This document shows, piece by piece, positions 42,958 through 53,639 of a stretch of DNA of 64,000 nt. Positions within the stretch are counted from its first letter, which is position 1; each line of letters opens with the position of its first letter. The position numbers and the translations under genes are program-made. The notes beneath the pieces were generated by a model, which did not search any database, was not told where the DNA came from, and saw nothing but the letters and a program-made list of their open reading frames with translations. The stretch is from Impatiens glandulifera. Lineage: Eukaryota > Streptophyta > Magnoliopsida > Ericales > Balsaminaceae. Location: the NCBI RefSeq assembly GCF_907164915.1, contig NC_061863.1:42567382-42631381 (forward strand). The letters are read 5' to 3'.

Positions 42958-44698
42958 TGTTGGGTCAAATTATTTTGACTAATCTTCAAAGTATTTTGAC
43001 TAAGGAATGTCGATGATTTGATGAGTTAAAACATAATCTAAGCTGTCTAATTGTGTTTAATGCAGGTGTATCGAAAACATGTTATATTAGACTAAGTCTA
43101 CATGAGTTTAATTTGACTGATTGGTTATTAGATGGAAGTTAGACGTGAAGTCTAACACACAGAGTTAGATGTGTAGTCTAACTACCGGAGTTAGACGTGC
43201 AGTATAAATAGTGGAGTTAGACGTGTAATCTAACTAAGAGGAGTTAGACGTACAGTCTAACTAAGAAGAGTTAGACGTGTAGTCTAACTAAGCGTAGTTA
43301 GACGTGCAATCTAACTAGTGGAGTTAGACGTGCATACTAACTAAGAGGAGTTAGACGTGCAGTCTAACTAGCGGAGTTAGACGTGCAGTCTAACTAGAGG
43401 CGTTAGACGTGCAGTCTAACTAGCGGAGTTAGACATGCAGTCTAACTAGCAGAGTTAGACGTGCAGTCTAACTAGAGGAGTTACACGTGCAATTTAACAG
43501 ATGAGAGTTAGAAGTGTAGTCTAACTCCTTCAGATTAGTTTGAAGGGAACCGTAATTAGACGTGGAGTCTAATAGAATATGAAAATTAGACGTGTAGTCT
43601 AACTCCTTCAGATTAGTCTGAAGGGAACCGTAATTAGACGTAGAGTCTAATAGAATGTGAAAGTTAGACGTGCAGTCTAACTCCTTCAGATTAGTCTGAA
43701 GGGAACTGTAATTAGACGTGAAGTCTAATCCCATTAGACCAGGTGGTCTAATGGATCCTGTTATTATACAGGGATGTCTATAATCATTAGAGGAGGTCGT
43801 CTAAGTGAAATACGTCTAATGCAATGCTTAAGTAGTTGTTTGAAGCTAGCACTCGCCTACCCACGTTCACAAGCTGTATGCTACTCCTGCTCCACTTTCT
43901 AGTGAAGATCAGTACGACAGTCAGTTGCAACCAATTGATTAATGCCACATAAGCAAAATATTCTTCCCACTACTTGTTTTGCATATATATCCCTGAAGAA
44001 TATTCGGCGCACTACTAGTTGGGTACGGCCACGATCCTTGTGCTCAGAGTCTTTTGTGTACTATGGAGGAGTTACAATGGAAGTTTTCCACGTGTCATTA
44101 ATTGAATATTCGACCGTTGGTTCCTGCTACTAACTTAATGAATCTCAAGGACAACAGAAAATGTCTCGGCCATCTCTCTCTCGAACTCTTGAACGAACAA
44201 ACTACGAGACAATTTGTTGAACATTAAGAGATATTCGAAAACTTACTGTTAACTGCTTTCTTGCTTTACTGTGTGTTAATCAAGAGAGAGTTAGAATCAA
44301 AGCATTGTTTTAGCTGAGTGATAATATTCATCATATTGTAAGTTGAACAGAGTCTGTTCTGTTCAATAGTGAGCTATTTGTGCAACTGTATTTGATTCAA
44401 AGCTTATTATAGTGAATCCTTCCGATGGTTGGAAGAAGGGGTGACGTAGGAGAGTTTGCTCTGAACATCCATAAACAAACTACTGTGTCCTTTTTCATTT
44501 AGTCATCTTATCATTCTTGATCCTAAGCTTCAAACCTAAGTAAACATTTCCGCACTTGATTCTATTTCAAGTGTTTGTTAGGGTTTGTGGAGAATAGAAA
44601 GTGATTTAAGTCCTTAACGGGATTTCTATCAAACCGTTTTTCTTAAGCCTTCATAAATAGCCTTACCCCCGTGTCTATTGATTAAGTCGATGTTTTCA
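42958..44698 (+). repeat. LTR-A, 5' LTR of the + strand Copia-A
   Basis: TGTTGGGTCAAATTATTTTG at 42958 to ...GATGTTTTCA at 44698, 1.74 kb. The order is U3 leader, palindromic array, three 78-bp repeats, CACGTGTCATTAATTG near 44090, CCGTTGG near 44113, then R/U5. The TATA position is weak (CTAACTTAATGAATC, about 44130). Confidence 0.9.
43139..43760. repeat. Palindromic array and 78-bp repeats in LTR-A (+)
   Basis: About 14 units of GTTAGAC, GTGCA, GTCTAAC with a 7-9-bp spacer (TAGCGGA, TAAGAGGA). After these come three larger repeats with starts offset by 78 bp (CGTGGAG 43561, CGTAGAG 43639, CGTGAAG 43717), each holding two TAGACGT palindromes and CCTTCAGATTAGTCTGAAGG. 78 bp is three times the 26-bp unit. 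Confidence 0.93.
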
Positions 44699-44700
44699 AT

Positions 44701-44713
44701 TGGTATCAGAGCC
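44701..44713 (+). promoter_or_regulatory. Primer binding site, Copia-A (+)
   Basis: TGGTATCAGAGCC, an exact match to the plant initiator-Met tRNA complement, 2 bp after the LTR end. Confidence 0.95.
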
Positions 44714-44747
44714 CTGTTTATATTCTCAAGTTTTAAGGACCTGAATC

Positions 44748-45199
44748 ATGTCTATCATCAATGAAATCCCTATTTTGTCAAGAGACAACTGCGATTATTG
44801 GATGTTGAGAAAGCATGCGCACTTGCCTGCTCTTGATTGCGATATGTGTAGTGTCATTACTGATGGTCCCATAAAGATTTCGAAGCCAAGATGTGAATGG
44901 ACTACTGAAGATAAGATGACTAACAATTTGTACAATGTGGCCAAAAACATCCTATATTAATCAATCAACATGAAGATTTTCTACGAGATCAAGACCTACT
45001 CCTCTACTAAAGAAATATGGGAGAAGCTGACTCAAATCTATGGTAGAAATGGTCGAGTCATGATGATTTAGAAAGATCAGAAAGCTTTCATGTGTGTTGA
45101 AAACAAATCAAAATGGACAGACAGCGATTCTGAAGAGTCTCATGTTGGAAGGAATACTGAAACAGTGACTTGCTTGATGGCAGATGATCAAACCAACGT
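44748..45199 (+). pseudogene. Copia-A gag, strongly deleted
   Basis: Starts MSIINEIPILSRDNCDYWML, then ITDGPIKISKPRCEWTTEDK and a stop in ILY-stop-SINMKIF. It continues IWEKLTQIYGRN, a stop, KDQKAFMCVENKSKWTDSDS and LMADDQTNVQVND, and then jumps directly to the protease (GMEES). It lacks the UBN2-like core and CCHC knuckle (the deletion shared with the minus-strand Copia-A copies) and, in addition, the C-terminal ~270 codons with the coiled-coil-like stretch. Confidence 0.82.
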
Positions 45200-45620
45200 A
45201 CAAGTGAATGATGGCATGGAAGAATCTGTATAGTATCTTGATAGCGGTTGTTCCAGGCATATGACAGGAAACAGACAACTTCTCACTAATATAATAGATT
45301 GTTCTGGACCTAAGATCACTTTTAGTGATAACAAGAAGGGTTAGACCATGGGTAAGGTAAGATTATCCATGGTAATCTAACATTAATGACGTGTTAATTG
45401 TAGACAATTTGTTCTATAACTTGATTAGTATCAGTCACTTATGTGATAATGCTTTGTCAGTTGATTTTCAAACTCATGCATGTCTAGTTAAGGATAAAAA
45501 GGGAAATACTTTATTAACTGGTAGTAGAGTAGGAAACTCATATAAAATGAATTGACAAAAAGAATCTTTTGATCCTATGTGCATGATTGCCAAGAATGAC
45601 CAGAAATGGTTATAGCATAA
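45200..45620 (+). pseudogene. Copia-A protease and pre-integrase segment (+)
   Basis: YLDSGCSRHMTGNRQLL with the catalytic DSG intact, but the Trp just before it is a TAG stop. Then ITFSDNKKG, a further stop, and a small deletion in the MGKGKIIHGN region (frameshift). It continues LISISHLCDNALSVDFQTHA, LVKDKKGNTLLTGSRVGNSY and MIAKNDQKWL-stop. Lesions differ from those of the minus-strand copies, except that a stop after KWL is shared. Confidence 0.82.
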
Positions 45621-46860
45621 AAGGTTGAACATTTGAATTTCAAAACCATGACAATATTTGTTCAAACAATTTAGTTATTGGATTACCTAAATTACAATTT
45701 GTTAAGGACAAGGTTTGTCCTACTTACCTGTTAGGCAAACGGGGCAGATCATCGTTCAAAAGTAAAGGGAAATCTCAATCCAGCCGTTTCTTAGAATTCC
45801 TACACATGGATCTGTTTGGTCCAATTCCTGTAAAAAACTTAGGAGGAATGATATTCGCCCTAATTGTTATTGATGATTTTTCACGGTTTACATGGGTAGC
45901 ATTTTTACCATCGAAGGATAAAACTGCTGAAAACTTATTAGAATATTTAAAAGAATTCAGAATCAGAAATCTTTGAATATTGCGTGCATTAGAAGTGACC
46001 AGGGAACTGAGTTCACAAACAGATATCTTTGCTCTTACCTCGAGGAGTCTGGAATTAAGCACAAATTGTCTAGTGCCAGAACTCCATAGCAGAATGACAT
46101 TGCTGAGAGAAGAGTGAGGACTCTAAAGGAAGTTGTGGGATCCATGCTAGCTGAATCAAATGTACCTCAGAGGTTATGGCCAGAAGACATAAACACTGCT
46201 TGTTACACACAAAATCGGTCAATAATTAACAAACATTTTAATAAAACTCCCTATGAACTGTATTACGGGAGAATTCCCACAGTTTCTTATTTCAAAGTAT
46301 TCGGGTGTAAATGTTTTATTCATGACAATGGAAATGTTTATTTGACTACTTTTGATGCTAAAGTAGATGAGGGATTCATGATGGGATATTCCTAAGTAAG
46401 CAAGTCTTACAGAGTGTTCAACAACAGAACTCAAATTGTTGAGGAATCTCTTCATGTTGTCTTTGACGAGCCTGTTGAGAGTAACTCCATCGATCCCATT
46501 GACCTTAATGACAGACTAGAAGCGACAAGTCTTGAGTCTGTAAGTGAGGAAGAAGCTCTAGACAAATGGAGGTCATTTTCTGAACCTGTGGCTGATCCGG
46601 TTGAAATTCAACTAGACGTACAAACCCATGTTCAACATTCTGTTGAGAGTTCGGACGTCAAGGTGTCACCATTTCAGATGACCAATCCCTTTGGATCCAA
46701 CTTCCGATGGAACAAGAATCATCCACCAGAATTGATCATCAGAAATCCTTTGTCTCCTCGGAGGACTAGACGTCAATTGTTGGATGAAATTGCAAATTTT
46801 GCTTTTATTTCTCAGATTGAACCCAAGAAAATTGGTGAAGCAGTGGTTGATCCAGATTGG
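45621..46860 (+). pseudogene. Copia-A integrase and linker (+)
   Basis: LEFLHMDLFGPIP (Asp, about 45800), FALIVIDDFSRFTWVAFLPS, then a one-base loss near 45940, SDQGTEFTNRYLC (second Asp motif with RSDQGTEF), RTP-stop-QNDIAERRVRTL (Glu region), INTACYTQNRSIINKHFNKT, FKVFGCKCFIHDNGNVYLTT. A TAA interrupts at about 46393 (GYS-stop-VSKSYRVF), followed by the acidic linker with SPRRTRRQLLDEIANFAFIS and IGEAVVDPDWING. All three catalytic residues are recognisable, but the frame is broken at least four times. Confidence 0.85.
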
Positions 46861-48206
46861 ATCAATGGTATGCAGGAGGAGTTAAACCAATTTGTGAGAA
46901 ATAAAGTGTGGAATCTAACTCCTAGACCAACTGATTAGTCAGTCATAGGAACATGATGGGTCTTTATAAACAAGCTTAGTGAAGATGGCTTAGTTGTTAG
47001 AAACAAAGCTTGTTTGGTTGCTCAAGGATACAGACAGGAGGAAGGTATCGACTTTGATGAGTCTTTTGCAGCGGTAGCAAGACTTGAAGCAATTAGAATT
47101 TTTCTGGCATATGCATTATTTAAGAATTTTAAAGTTTTTCAAATGGATGTAAAAAGTGCATTTTTAAATGGTAAATTAAATGAAGATGTCTATGTTGAGA
47201 AACATCCTGGTTTTGTAGATCATACTTTACCAAATCATGTTTTTAAACTTGATAAAGTTTTATATGGTTTGAAACAAGCTCCTAGAGCCTGGTATGACAC
47301 TTTGACTGAATTTCTGTATGATCGTGATTTTGTTATTAGAACTGTGGATAAAACATTGTTTAGATTCACTAAAGATTCTCACATTCCGCTTATTCAAATA
47401 TATGTTGATGATACTATATTTGGATCAACTAATCCCTAATTGTGTGAGAAATTTGCAAAGCTGATGCAGGACAAATTTGAAATGAGCATGATAGAAGAAT
47501 TAACTTTCTTCCTCGGTCTCCAAGTTCGTCAGCTGGAAAAAGGAACATTCATCAATCAGGTCAAGTATACCAAAGAATTAATAAAGAAGTTTGGGATGGA
47601 GAACTGCTCTACTGTAGCCACTTCAATGAGCTCCTCTAGTAAACTGGACAAAGATGATGGTGGTCAATGTGTAGATGTCACAGCATATAAAGGTCTTATT
47701 GGGTCATTTCTTTATGTTACTGCCAGTAGACCAGACATTCACTTTGTTGTTGGAGTCTATGGAATATTTGAAGGGAACTAAAAATGTGGGACTGTGGTAT
47801 CCGAAGGATTCTAGTTTAAATTTGACTAGTTTCTCATATGTAAATTATGAAGGGTGCAAAATTGATAGAAAAAGTACAAGTGGAACTTGCCAGTTCGTAG
47901 GAGATCGTCTTATCTCATGGTTAAGCAAGAAGTAGACATTGGTTGCCGCGTCTACAGCTGAAGTAGAGTACCATGCAGCTGGCAGTTCTTGCTCTCAGCT
48001 CTTGTGGGTTCAACAACAGCTCAGGGACTATGGGATTGAGGCTGAAGAATCTCCAATTTTCTGCGACAACACTAGTGCTATCGCAATCACCTATAATCCA
48101 GTTCTGCATTCTCGGACGAAGCACATCGAAATCAAGCATCACTTTATCCGTGAGCATGTCAATCAAAAGCAGATTCGTCTTGAATACATTCACACGGATC
48201 AATAAA
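46861..48206 (+). pseudogene. Copia-A reverse transcriptase and RNase H (+)
   Basis: RT from NKVWNLTPRPTD-stop through [39 protein letters not shown] (first catalytic Asp), [32 protein letters not shown] (catalytic YVDD, then a stop in the next codons), FFLGLQVRQLEKGTF, FGMENCSTVATSMSSSSKLD. A deletion of about 50 bp with a frameshift near 47757 joins GVYG to the YLKGTKNVGLWYPKD region. RNase H follows: YEGCKIDRKSTSGTCQFVGD, STAEVEYHAAG, FCDNTSAIAITYNPVLHSRT, HFIREHVNQKQIRLEYIHTD and the stop at 48204-48206. Confidence 0.88.
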
Positions 48207-48309
48207 CGACAGATATCTTCACGAAGCCTCTGCCCGAAGCTATGTTTTCTCACTTTAGAAACATTTTAAGTCTTGTTGATCTTGATTGATGTTGTTATGT
48301 GCATAAACT

Positions 48310-48950
48310 AAGGGGGAACGTGTTGTCTAAAACGTAACTGGACAGACATGAAGACAGAGGTCTTAATACGTCTAATGGATTAAAAGTTTAAGAAGCATAA
48401 CTACTTAGACGTACGTCTACTCATGCAGTTTAATCTTCTTTTTGGAACTCATGTCTTAGTTTTTAACTTGTGTGTTTAGACGCATACGTTTAATAGACGT
48501 ATTTAGACGTTTGTATGACTAGAGCAAGTGGAAGCTCACGTCCAACCAGACACACGTGCAACACGTGTTGTTTTCGCATAATTAGACGTTTACGTCTAAT
48601 ATACGGATTTCCCAAAAAGAAGTGAAAATGTGAAAAGTAAAATTAACGTCTAACTACTTGTGTACTTAGACCTTTCATCCTCTGGCTATTTGGACAATTC
48701 TCCTCTAACTTTGTATCTGTCTATGTACCTTTTCCCGCCAAAAATTAAATCAGTCACTTCTCAAAAAGATTGAAGACACGTGTCTTTCAATACTTTAAGA
48801 ATGACTAAAATTTCTAACAACTTTATTCTGTACGTCTGATATTAACTGTGTGTTTTCATGATTAATATTAATAGTTGTGTTCTTTGGGAATAGGTTTATG
48901 AGTTTTTGACGGTTGGTATGATCATTAGATATTAACTACACGTTAGGTTT
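48310..48950 (+). other. Spacer after pol with purine tract and TAGACG palindromes
   Basis: It starts just after the pol end with AAGGGGGAACG, a polypurine tract-like run, followed by TGTTGTCTAAAACG. No gene. It contains several TAGACGT motifs, some palindromic (TTAGACGTACGTCTA about 48404, ATTAGACGTTTACGTCTAAT about 48581), like those in the LTR arrays but scattered. It leads to a TATA-like box before the accessory gene. Confidence 0.6.
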
Positions 48951-48960
48951 TTTATATTTA
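48951..48960 (+). promoter_or_regulatory. TATA-like box of the Copia-A accessory gene
   Basis: TTTATATTTA, about 100 bp before the ATG at 49052, with CGGTTGG at 48910 upstream and a CTCTCTCT leader. The arrangement resembles the accessory genes of Copia-C. Confidence 0.5.
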
Positions 48961-49051
48961 ATGAATGGTATTACTCAAATGGTTGAGTGCTTCCAAATCC
49001 GTATCTCTCTCTAGAATTCGAATCGACAAAGTTCTTGTTCATCTCATCGAA

Positions 49052-49814
49052 ATGACTTCTTTCTCTCTGAAATCTTTGCAAGTGGATTTGAAGTCTGTAT
49101 CCACTTTACCAGTCTCTGGAATGGAGCAAATGTTCGAATCGTTGACAACCTCTAGGATGAAGAAATTTCTTAGCCCTCACTACATCTATCACGAACAAAT
49201 CATTCGTGAGTTCTTTGAAACCGCCAAGTTTTACAACGACAAATATATCTACGGGATTGTTCTTGGCAGAATGATCTGTTTTGACGAAAGTACATTCGAC
49301 ATGTTCTTCCAACTCTCTACCGAAGGAATTCATGAGTTTCCTTCTTCCCCTTATGAAATCATGTTTAAAATGATGAAGGTCTTTTTCAGATTCGACCCTT
49401 CCTGTGGAGTATCACGGGAAGAGTAAATTCTTGAACGTTGAGTATGCCTTATTCAGCGATATCATCTCCAAATCTCTTCTTGCCAAAGACTCCTCCTACA
49501 AGTACTGTACGAAAGTTTTTGAGATAACGGTGGCCATCACAATGGATGTCCCCATCAATTGGACGAGTGTCCTCTTCGGTAACCTGGTCAGAATACTTTG
49601 TGCCCGGAAAACGATCTTTAGATTTGACGGTCCTCTTGGCGCTTTCCTATATTGTCTTCTCGATGAACCTGGTAACGGGTATCATCTATCCTCCAAAATC
49701 CTGAACAGCCAGAAGGTTGGTGATTATATTCTTAGGGTTAAGAGGCTAAAATCAAAGAAAAGGAACAGAGGTGTCTACAACTCCACTCTTACCGCAGTCT
49801 TAGATATTTCATAG
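49052..49814 (+). pseudogene. Copia-A accessory gene, one frameshift
   Basis: ATG at 49052 (MTSFSLKSLQVDLKSVSTLP). The first frame has EQMFESLTTSRMKKFL, IIREFFETAKFYNDKYIYGI and FDESTFDMFFQLSTEGIHEF. A frameshift near 49400-49425 leads to the second frame, 49404-49814: FEITVAITMDVPINWTSVLF, GNLVRILC, GPLGAFLYCLLDEPGNG, ending LTAVLDIS. About 250 codons. It is homologous over its whole length to accessory gene 1 of Copia-C although the LTRs are unrelated in sequence. The sense orientation between pol and the 3' LTR is where Sireviruses carry env-like genes. I see no transmembrane segment, so I do not call it env. Confidence 0.78.
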
Positions 49815-49887
49815 GTTTTAGATTCTCTTTTCCAGATGATGTTTAGGGAAAAGGATGAAAAAGATAAGAAAAGATCATCCTTCGACG

Positions 49888-49897
49888 TAGGGGGAAA
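49888..49897 (+). promoter_or_regulatory. Second polypurine tract of Copia-A (+)
   Basis: TAGGGGGAAA shortly before TGTTATTTTG at 49907. It is the best candidate for the tract that primes the 3' LTR. The one at about 48310 would then be internal. Confidence 0.55.
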
Positions 49898-49905
49898 TCT
49901 TTTGA

Positions 49906-50820
49906 TGTTATTTTGTTTTGAACTTATTTCTTCTGTTTTTGGAAAGGTGTTTTGTATGTTTCTCTTGAAAAACATTCATAATTATGTGTTTATCTGATGA
50001 TGGTATCTATTGATTATGAAGTTTATTTTCTGAATATTGATAGTTTGGAAAATGTTTATGTAAGATGGATGAACAAGTTTTACTCTTTATTTATATGATG
50101 AGTGCTTAATTTAATGAGTGGATGAGTTCTTAAGTTTCATAATTGTTTTTGGTGCAGGTGTATCGAAAACATGTTATACTAGACTAAGTTTAAATGAGTT
50201 TCATTTGACTTATTGGCTATTAGATGGAAGTTAGACGTGAAGTCTAACACACGGAGTTAGACGTGCAGTCTAACTAGTGGAGTTAGACGTGCAGTCTAAC
50301 TAGCGGAGTTAGACATGTAGTCTAACTAAGCGGAGTTAGACGTGCAGTTTTACTAAGCGAAGTTAGACGTGCAGTCTAACAAACGGTGTTAGACGTGCAG
50401 TCTAACTAGCGGAATTAGACGAGAAGTCTAACTAAGTGGAGTTAGACGTGTAATCTAACTAGCGGAGTTAGACGTGCAGTCTAACTAGTGGAGTTAGACA
50501 TGCAGTTTAACTAGCGGAGTTAACGTGCAGTCTAACTAGCGGAGTTAGACGTGCAGTTTAACTAGCAGAGTTAGACGTACAGTCTAACTAGCGGAGTTAG
50601 ACGTGCAGTCTAACAGATGAGAGTTAGATGTGTAGTTTAACAGATGAGAGTTAGACATGTAGTCTAACTCCTTCAAATTAGTCTGAAGGGAATCGTAATT
50701 AGACGTGGAGTGTTATAGAATTTGAAAGTTAGACGTGCAGTGTAACTCTTTCAGATTAGTCTGAAGGGAACCGTAATTAGACATGGAGTCTAATAGAATG
50801 TTAATGTTAGACATGCAGTC
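49906..50820 (+). repeat. Partial 3' LTR-A with palindromic array
   Basis: From about 50141 (AATTGTTTTTGGTGCAGGTG) it is clearly LTR-A U3. The segment 49906-50140 is only loosely similar to the 5' LTR start, so the exact boundary is uncertain. The array at about 50227-50640 has 26-bp units, followed by 78-bp repeats (CGTGGAG 50704, CATGGAG 50782). It ends at 50820 against Copia-B gag; R and U5 are missing. Confidence 0.75.
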
Positions 50821-52552
50821 CTTTGGGTTTCCATATCTGAGTTATCTTTATGAATTTCCCATTTTGTATTGTAATTAATGCGTATGATTTAGATTTAGAA
50901 GACGACTTACGACTAGTCACTGATCCTTTAGCTTTTGAAGATAATTTTCTTTTAAAACTCTTTGATTTTGTGTCAGGTTTTAGATTGCCAGTCTTGTTGG
51001 CTGCGTCTAACTTATTCTTCAGCTAGCTAACCATCTGCGAAGCATAAGTTATCTTTTATTTTAAAGTTATTTCCTCATGGAGTGGATCAGTTTCAGTGTC
51101 AGTTAAACTCCCTATGATAAAGCTTATCGGCTTAAGCTTGTCAGTTGCTGAGTTTAGCTTCTTACAGGACTGATCTGGGTCATTACTATCAAATCCTAAA
51201 CTGGATCTAGATCCAGCAGGTTTCAACAGACTAATCTGATATCTGACAGTGTCTCTAGACCTTGTCCAAGCACTAAAAATATAGTTTACACGTTTGTTTT
51301 TAGAAGAAAGAGTTTGAATCTTTTCTTTGAGCATCTCATTCTCAGATGAGATCTCAACCTTGTGATTTTCAAAAACACATGGTTTTGTAGTTTGATGTAA
51401 AAATGGTTGAGGCGGTTCAGAGGTAGATTTTAGTGCAGCTACCAGCTCTTCCCTTGAAAATCTTTCAGAAGAGAAGTCCGATACATTAAATTCGTCTGCT
51501 TCTTCTTCTTCTTCTTATTCCTCTCTTACCATGAAACAAGCAACCTCATCATCACTATCGCTAGATGAGGAGTCAGAGTCGCTGTAGTTCCATTTTCCTT
51601 TCCTGTCACCTACCAAAAAAGCCTTCAGCTCTTTCTTTTCATCTTTCTTCTTCTCATCATGCTTCGGCTTCCGACATTCCGATTTGTAATGAACTAAAAT
51701 ACTACAGTTAAAACACTTAATATTAGCTTTAGATTTCTTGTCATTATTTATATTTGAAGAGCTTGAGTTAGAATTGCTTTTCTTCATGAATTTGCAAAAC
51801 TTCTTCACGAAGAGAGCCATATCCTTGCTGCTGAGTTGTTGGGCAACTGTCTTAACTTCAGAGGCAACTGGTGGCTCTTCTGCAATCACTAGGGCTTTGG
51901 TGATGATGTTGGATGGGGGGTGATCTTCTTAAATCCTTGAGTTCAACTCGAACTCATAGGCCTTAAGATCAGGAAACAGATCGAAGAGCCCGATCTTGTT
52001 GAGGTCTTTGGACTCCCACATTACCATAGTCTTGATGTCCCACTCCCTTGGTAGAGCACGCATGACCTTGATAGCCATCTCTCTTTTTCTATAGGTTTTG
52101 CCAAGGATGGATAGAGTGGAAATGATCTTGCTGAATCTTGCGTCAAAGTCATTCATTGTTTCTCTCAAACGCATTTTGAAGGTGTCAAACTGCTGAATGG
52201 CAACCATCATTTTGTTCTATTTTGTTTGCTCGTTTCCCTCACACAATTGAGTAAGTCTGTCATAGATCTCTTTGGCAGTATCGCACTCAATGATGTAGTT
52301 GAAAATTTTGTCGTCAATGGATCCGTGTAGAACGTCCAATGCCATGTTGTTCAGGTTATTCTTTATGTGGTCTTCGCTGGTCCATTCGGATATGTCCATT
52401 TCGATTTTCATAGGACCATCAGTGAGGACACTCCACATGTTATCATGAAGAGAGGAGAGAAGAGCACAAACTCTCTTCTTCCACACAATATAGTTTTCTT
52501 TCGAAAACATAGGGATTGAGGTGGCGCTGGCATCTTTGGTCATGGTCGACAT
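50821..52552 (-). pseudogene. Copia-B gag with CCHC zinc knuckle, broken
   Basis: Start MSTMTKDASATSIPMFSKEN at 52552, then VLTDGPMKIEMDISEWTSED, NNLNNMALDVLHGSIDDKIF. A stop near 52211 is followed by the UBN2-like core: MMVAIQQFDTFKMRLRETMN, FSKIISTLSILGKTYRKREM, MRALPREWDIKTMVM, LKAYEFELNSRI. After another stop, the knuckle CFNCSILVHYKSEC (ligands C, C, H, C present), a Lys-rich part and a Ser/Asp run with CFMVREE. The 51056-51334 frame has the coiled-coil-like EKIQTLSSKNKR part. It keeps the region that the Copia-A gags have lost. It ends before protease. Confidence 0.85.
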
Positions 52553-52580
52553 TCTTGGTGATAGCTTGAGAATAGAAACA

Positions 52581-52594
52581 GGGCTCTAATACCA
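52581..52594 (-). promoter_or_regulatory. Primer binding site, Copia-B
   Basis: The minus strand reads TGGTATTAGAGCCC, one mismatch from the initiator-Met tRNA complement, 2 bp inside the LTR end CCTATCA. Confidence 0.88.
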
Positions 52595-53120
52595 ATTGAT
52601 AGGATCAGTGTAATCAATAGAGACGGGGGTCTAAATATTGAAGACAACTTCTAGAAAACGGTTTGATAGAAATCTTGTTTTGGATTAATATCACTTTCTA
52701 TTCTTCACAAACTTTTGCAAACTCTTGAAGCAATTCAAGTGCGGAACTATTTGCTCAGATTTGAAGCTTTGAACCAGGAGAAAAGGATTGACAGAATGTA
52801 AAGAACACAACAAGTTGTTTAGGGATGTTCAGAGCAAAACCCTCCTACGTCACCCCTTCTTCCAACAACCGGGAGTATTTACTATACTTCTTTGAATCAA
52901 ATACAGTTTACTGACTAGCTAACTCTCTGTTGAACAGAACACAATCTGTTACACTTACAATATAAGTAAGAATATCTCTCAAATAGACAGATTTTGATTC
53001 TCTCTCTTGAACTTGAAGATGATGAAATCAGTAAGTGCAAGAGTGCATTTGATAGGACTATAATCAGTAATTTGATAATCGATTGATTAGTTCGTTGCTT
53101 CAACAGTTGTCTTTGAGGAT

Positions 53121-53147
53121 CTATATAAAGAGTGAAGACACCAAAGG
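53121..53147 (-). promoter_or_regulatory. LTR-B promoter (Copia-B)
   Basis: The minus strand has GACCTTTGGTGTC followed by CTTTATATAG (53121-53130). The equivalent site in solo LTR-B reads GACCGTTGGTGTC, so the AACGG core has mutated here. Confidence 0.55.
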
Positions 53148-53639
53148 TCGAATCTTCTAGAAGGACGTGTGGAAAGTGCAAATATGAAAGCCTCCATAGT
53201 ACAAGAGTACAACAGACTCTATGCACAAGAATCGTGGCCGTCTTAAACGGTAGTGCTCCGAATATTCTTCTGATATTGTCTAGTACAGAACAAGTAGTGG
53301 GAGGAATATTTGCGTACGTGGCGTTCATTCATTGGATACAAATAGCTGACGTACTGGACTGCATTGATGAGTAGAGCAGGAGTAGCATATAGTTAGTTGA
53401 TCGTGGGAAGATGTATACTAACTTCAAACGGCTGCTGAAGCGAGGCATTAGACGTGCTCCATTAGATATCCAAGTCTAATGAGAGTTAGACGTCAACGTA
53501 TAATAGTAGGATCTATTAGACTACCAAGTCTAATGGAGTTAGACATCAACGTCTAACTATTCATCACTTCAAACTAGTATGAAGGAGTTAGACGTCAACA
53601 TCTAACCTTGCATCCTATTAGACCAACACGTCTAATAGA

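Larger units (their letters stand above)
42958..50820 (+). mobile_element. Copia-A retrotransposon on the + strand
   Basis: Complete 5' LTR (42958-44698), primer site, gag, protease, integrase, RT, RNase H, spacer, accessory gene and a partial 3' LTR (about 49906-50820) that is cut off inside its array by the Copia-B remnant. It inserted into the Tat-like integrase (flank TTCATCC). It is the only Copia-A here with pol complete to the RNase H end. Many stops and frameshifts make it inactive. Confidence 0.88.

Noticed and set aside
43468..43734. 88-codon open frame with a repeated peptide (SLQTNLKELD...) on the minus strand
   Set aside because: It is an open reading of the 78-bp LTR repeats, where a 26-codon period keeps the frame open. 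No start context, and it does not recur as a conserved frame in the equivalent part of other copies.
48965..49051. Upstream extension of the Copia-A accessory frame from 48965
   Set aside because: The ATG at 49052 aligns with the N-terminal block of the Copia-C accessory genes and lies about 100 bp after the TATA-like box. The earlier ATG would sit almost on the expected transcription start.
49052..49814. Envelope gene, by analogy with Sirevirus env-like genes
   Set aside because: No signal peptide, transmembrane helix or fusion-peptide-like stretch is visible. Only the position agrees, so it is described as an accessory gene.
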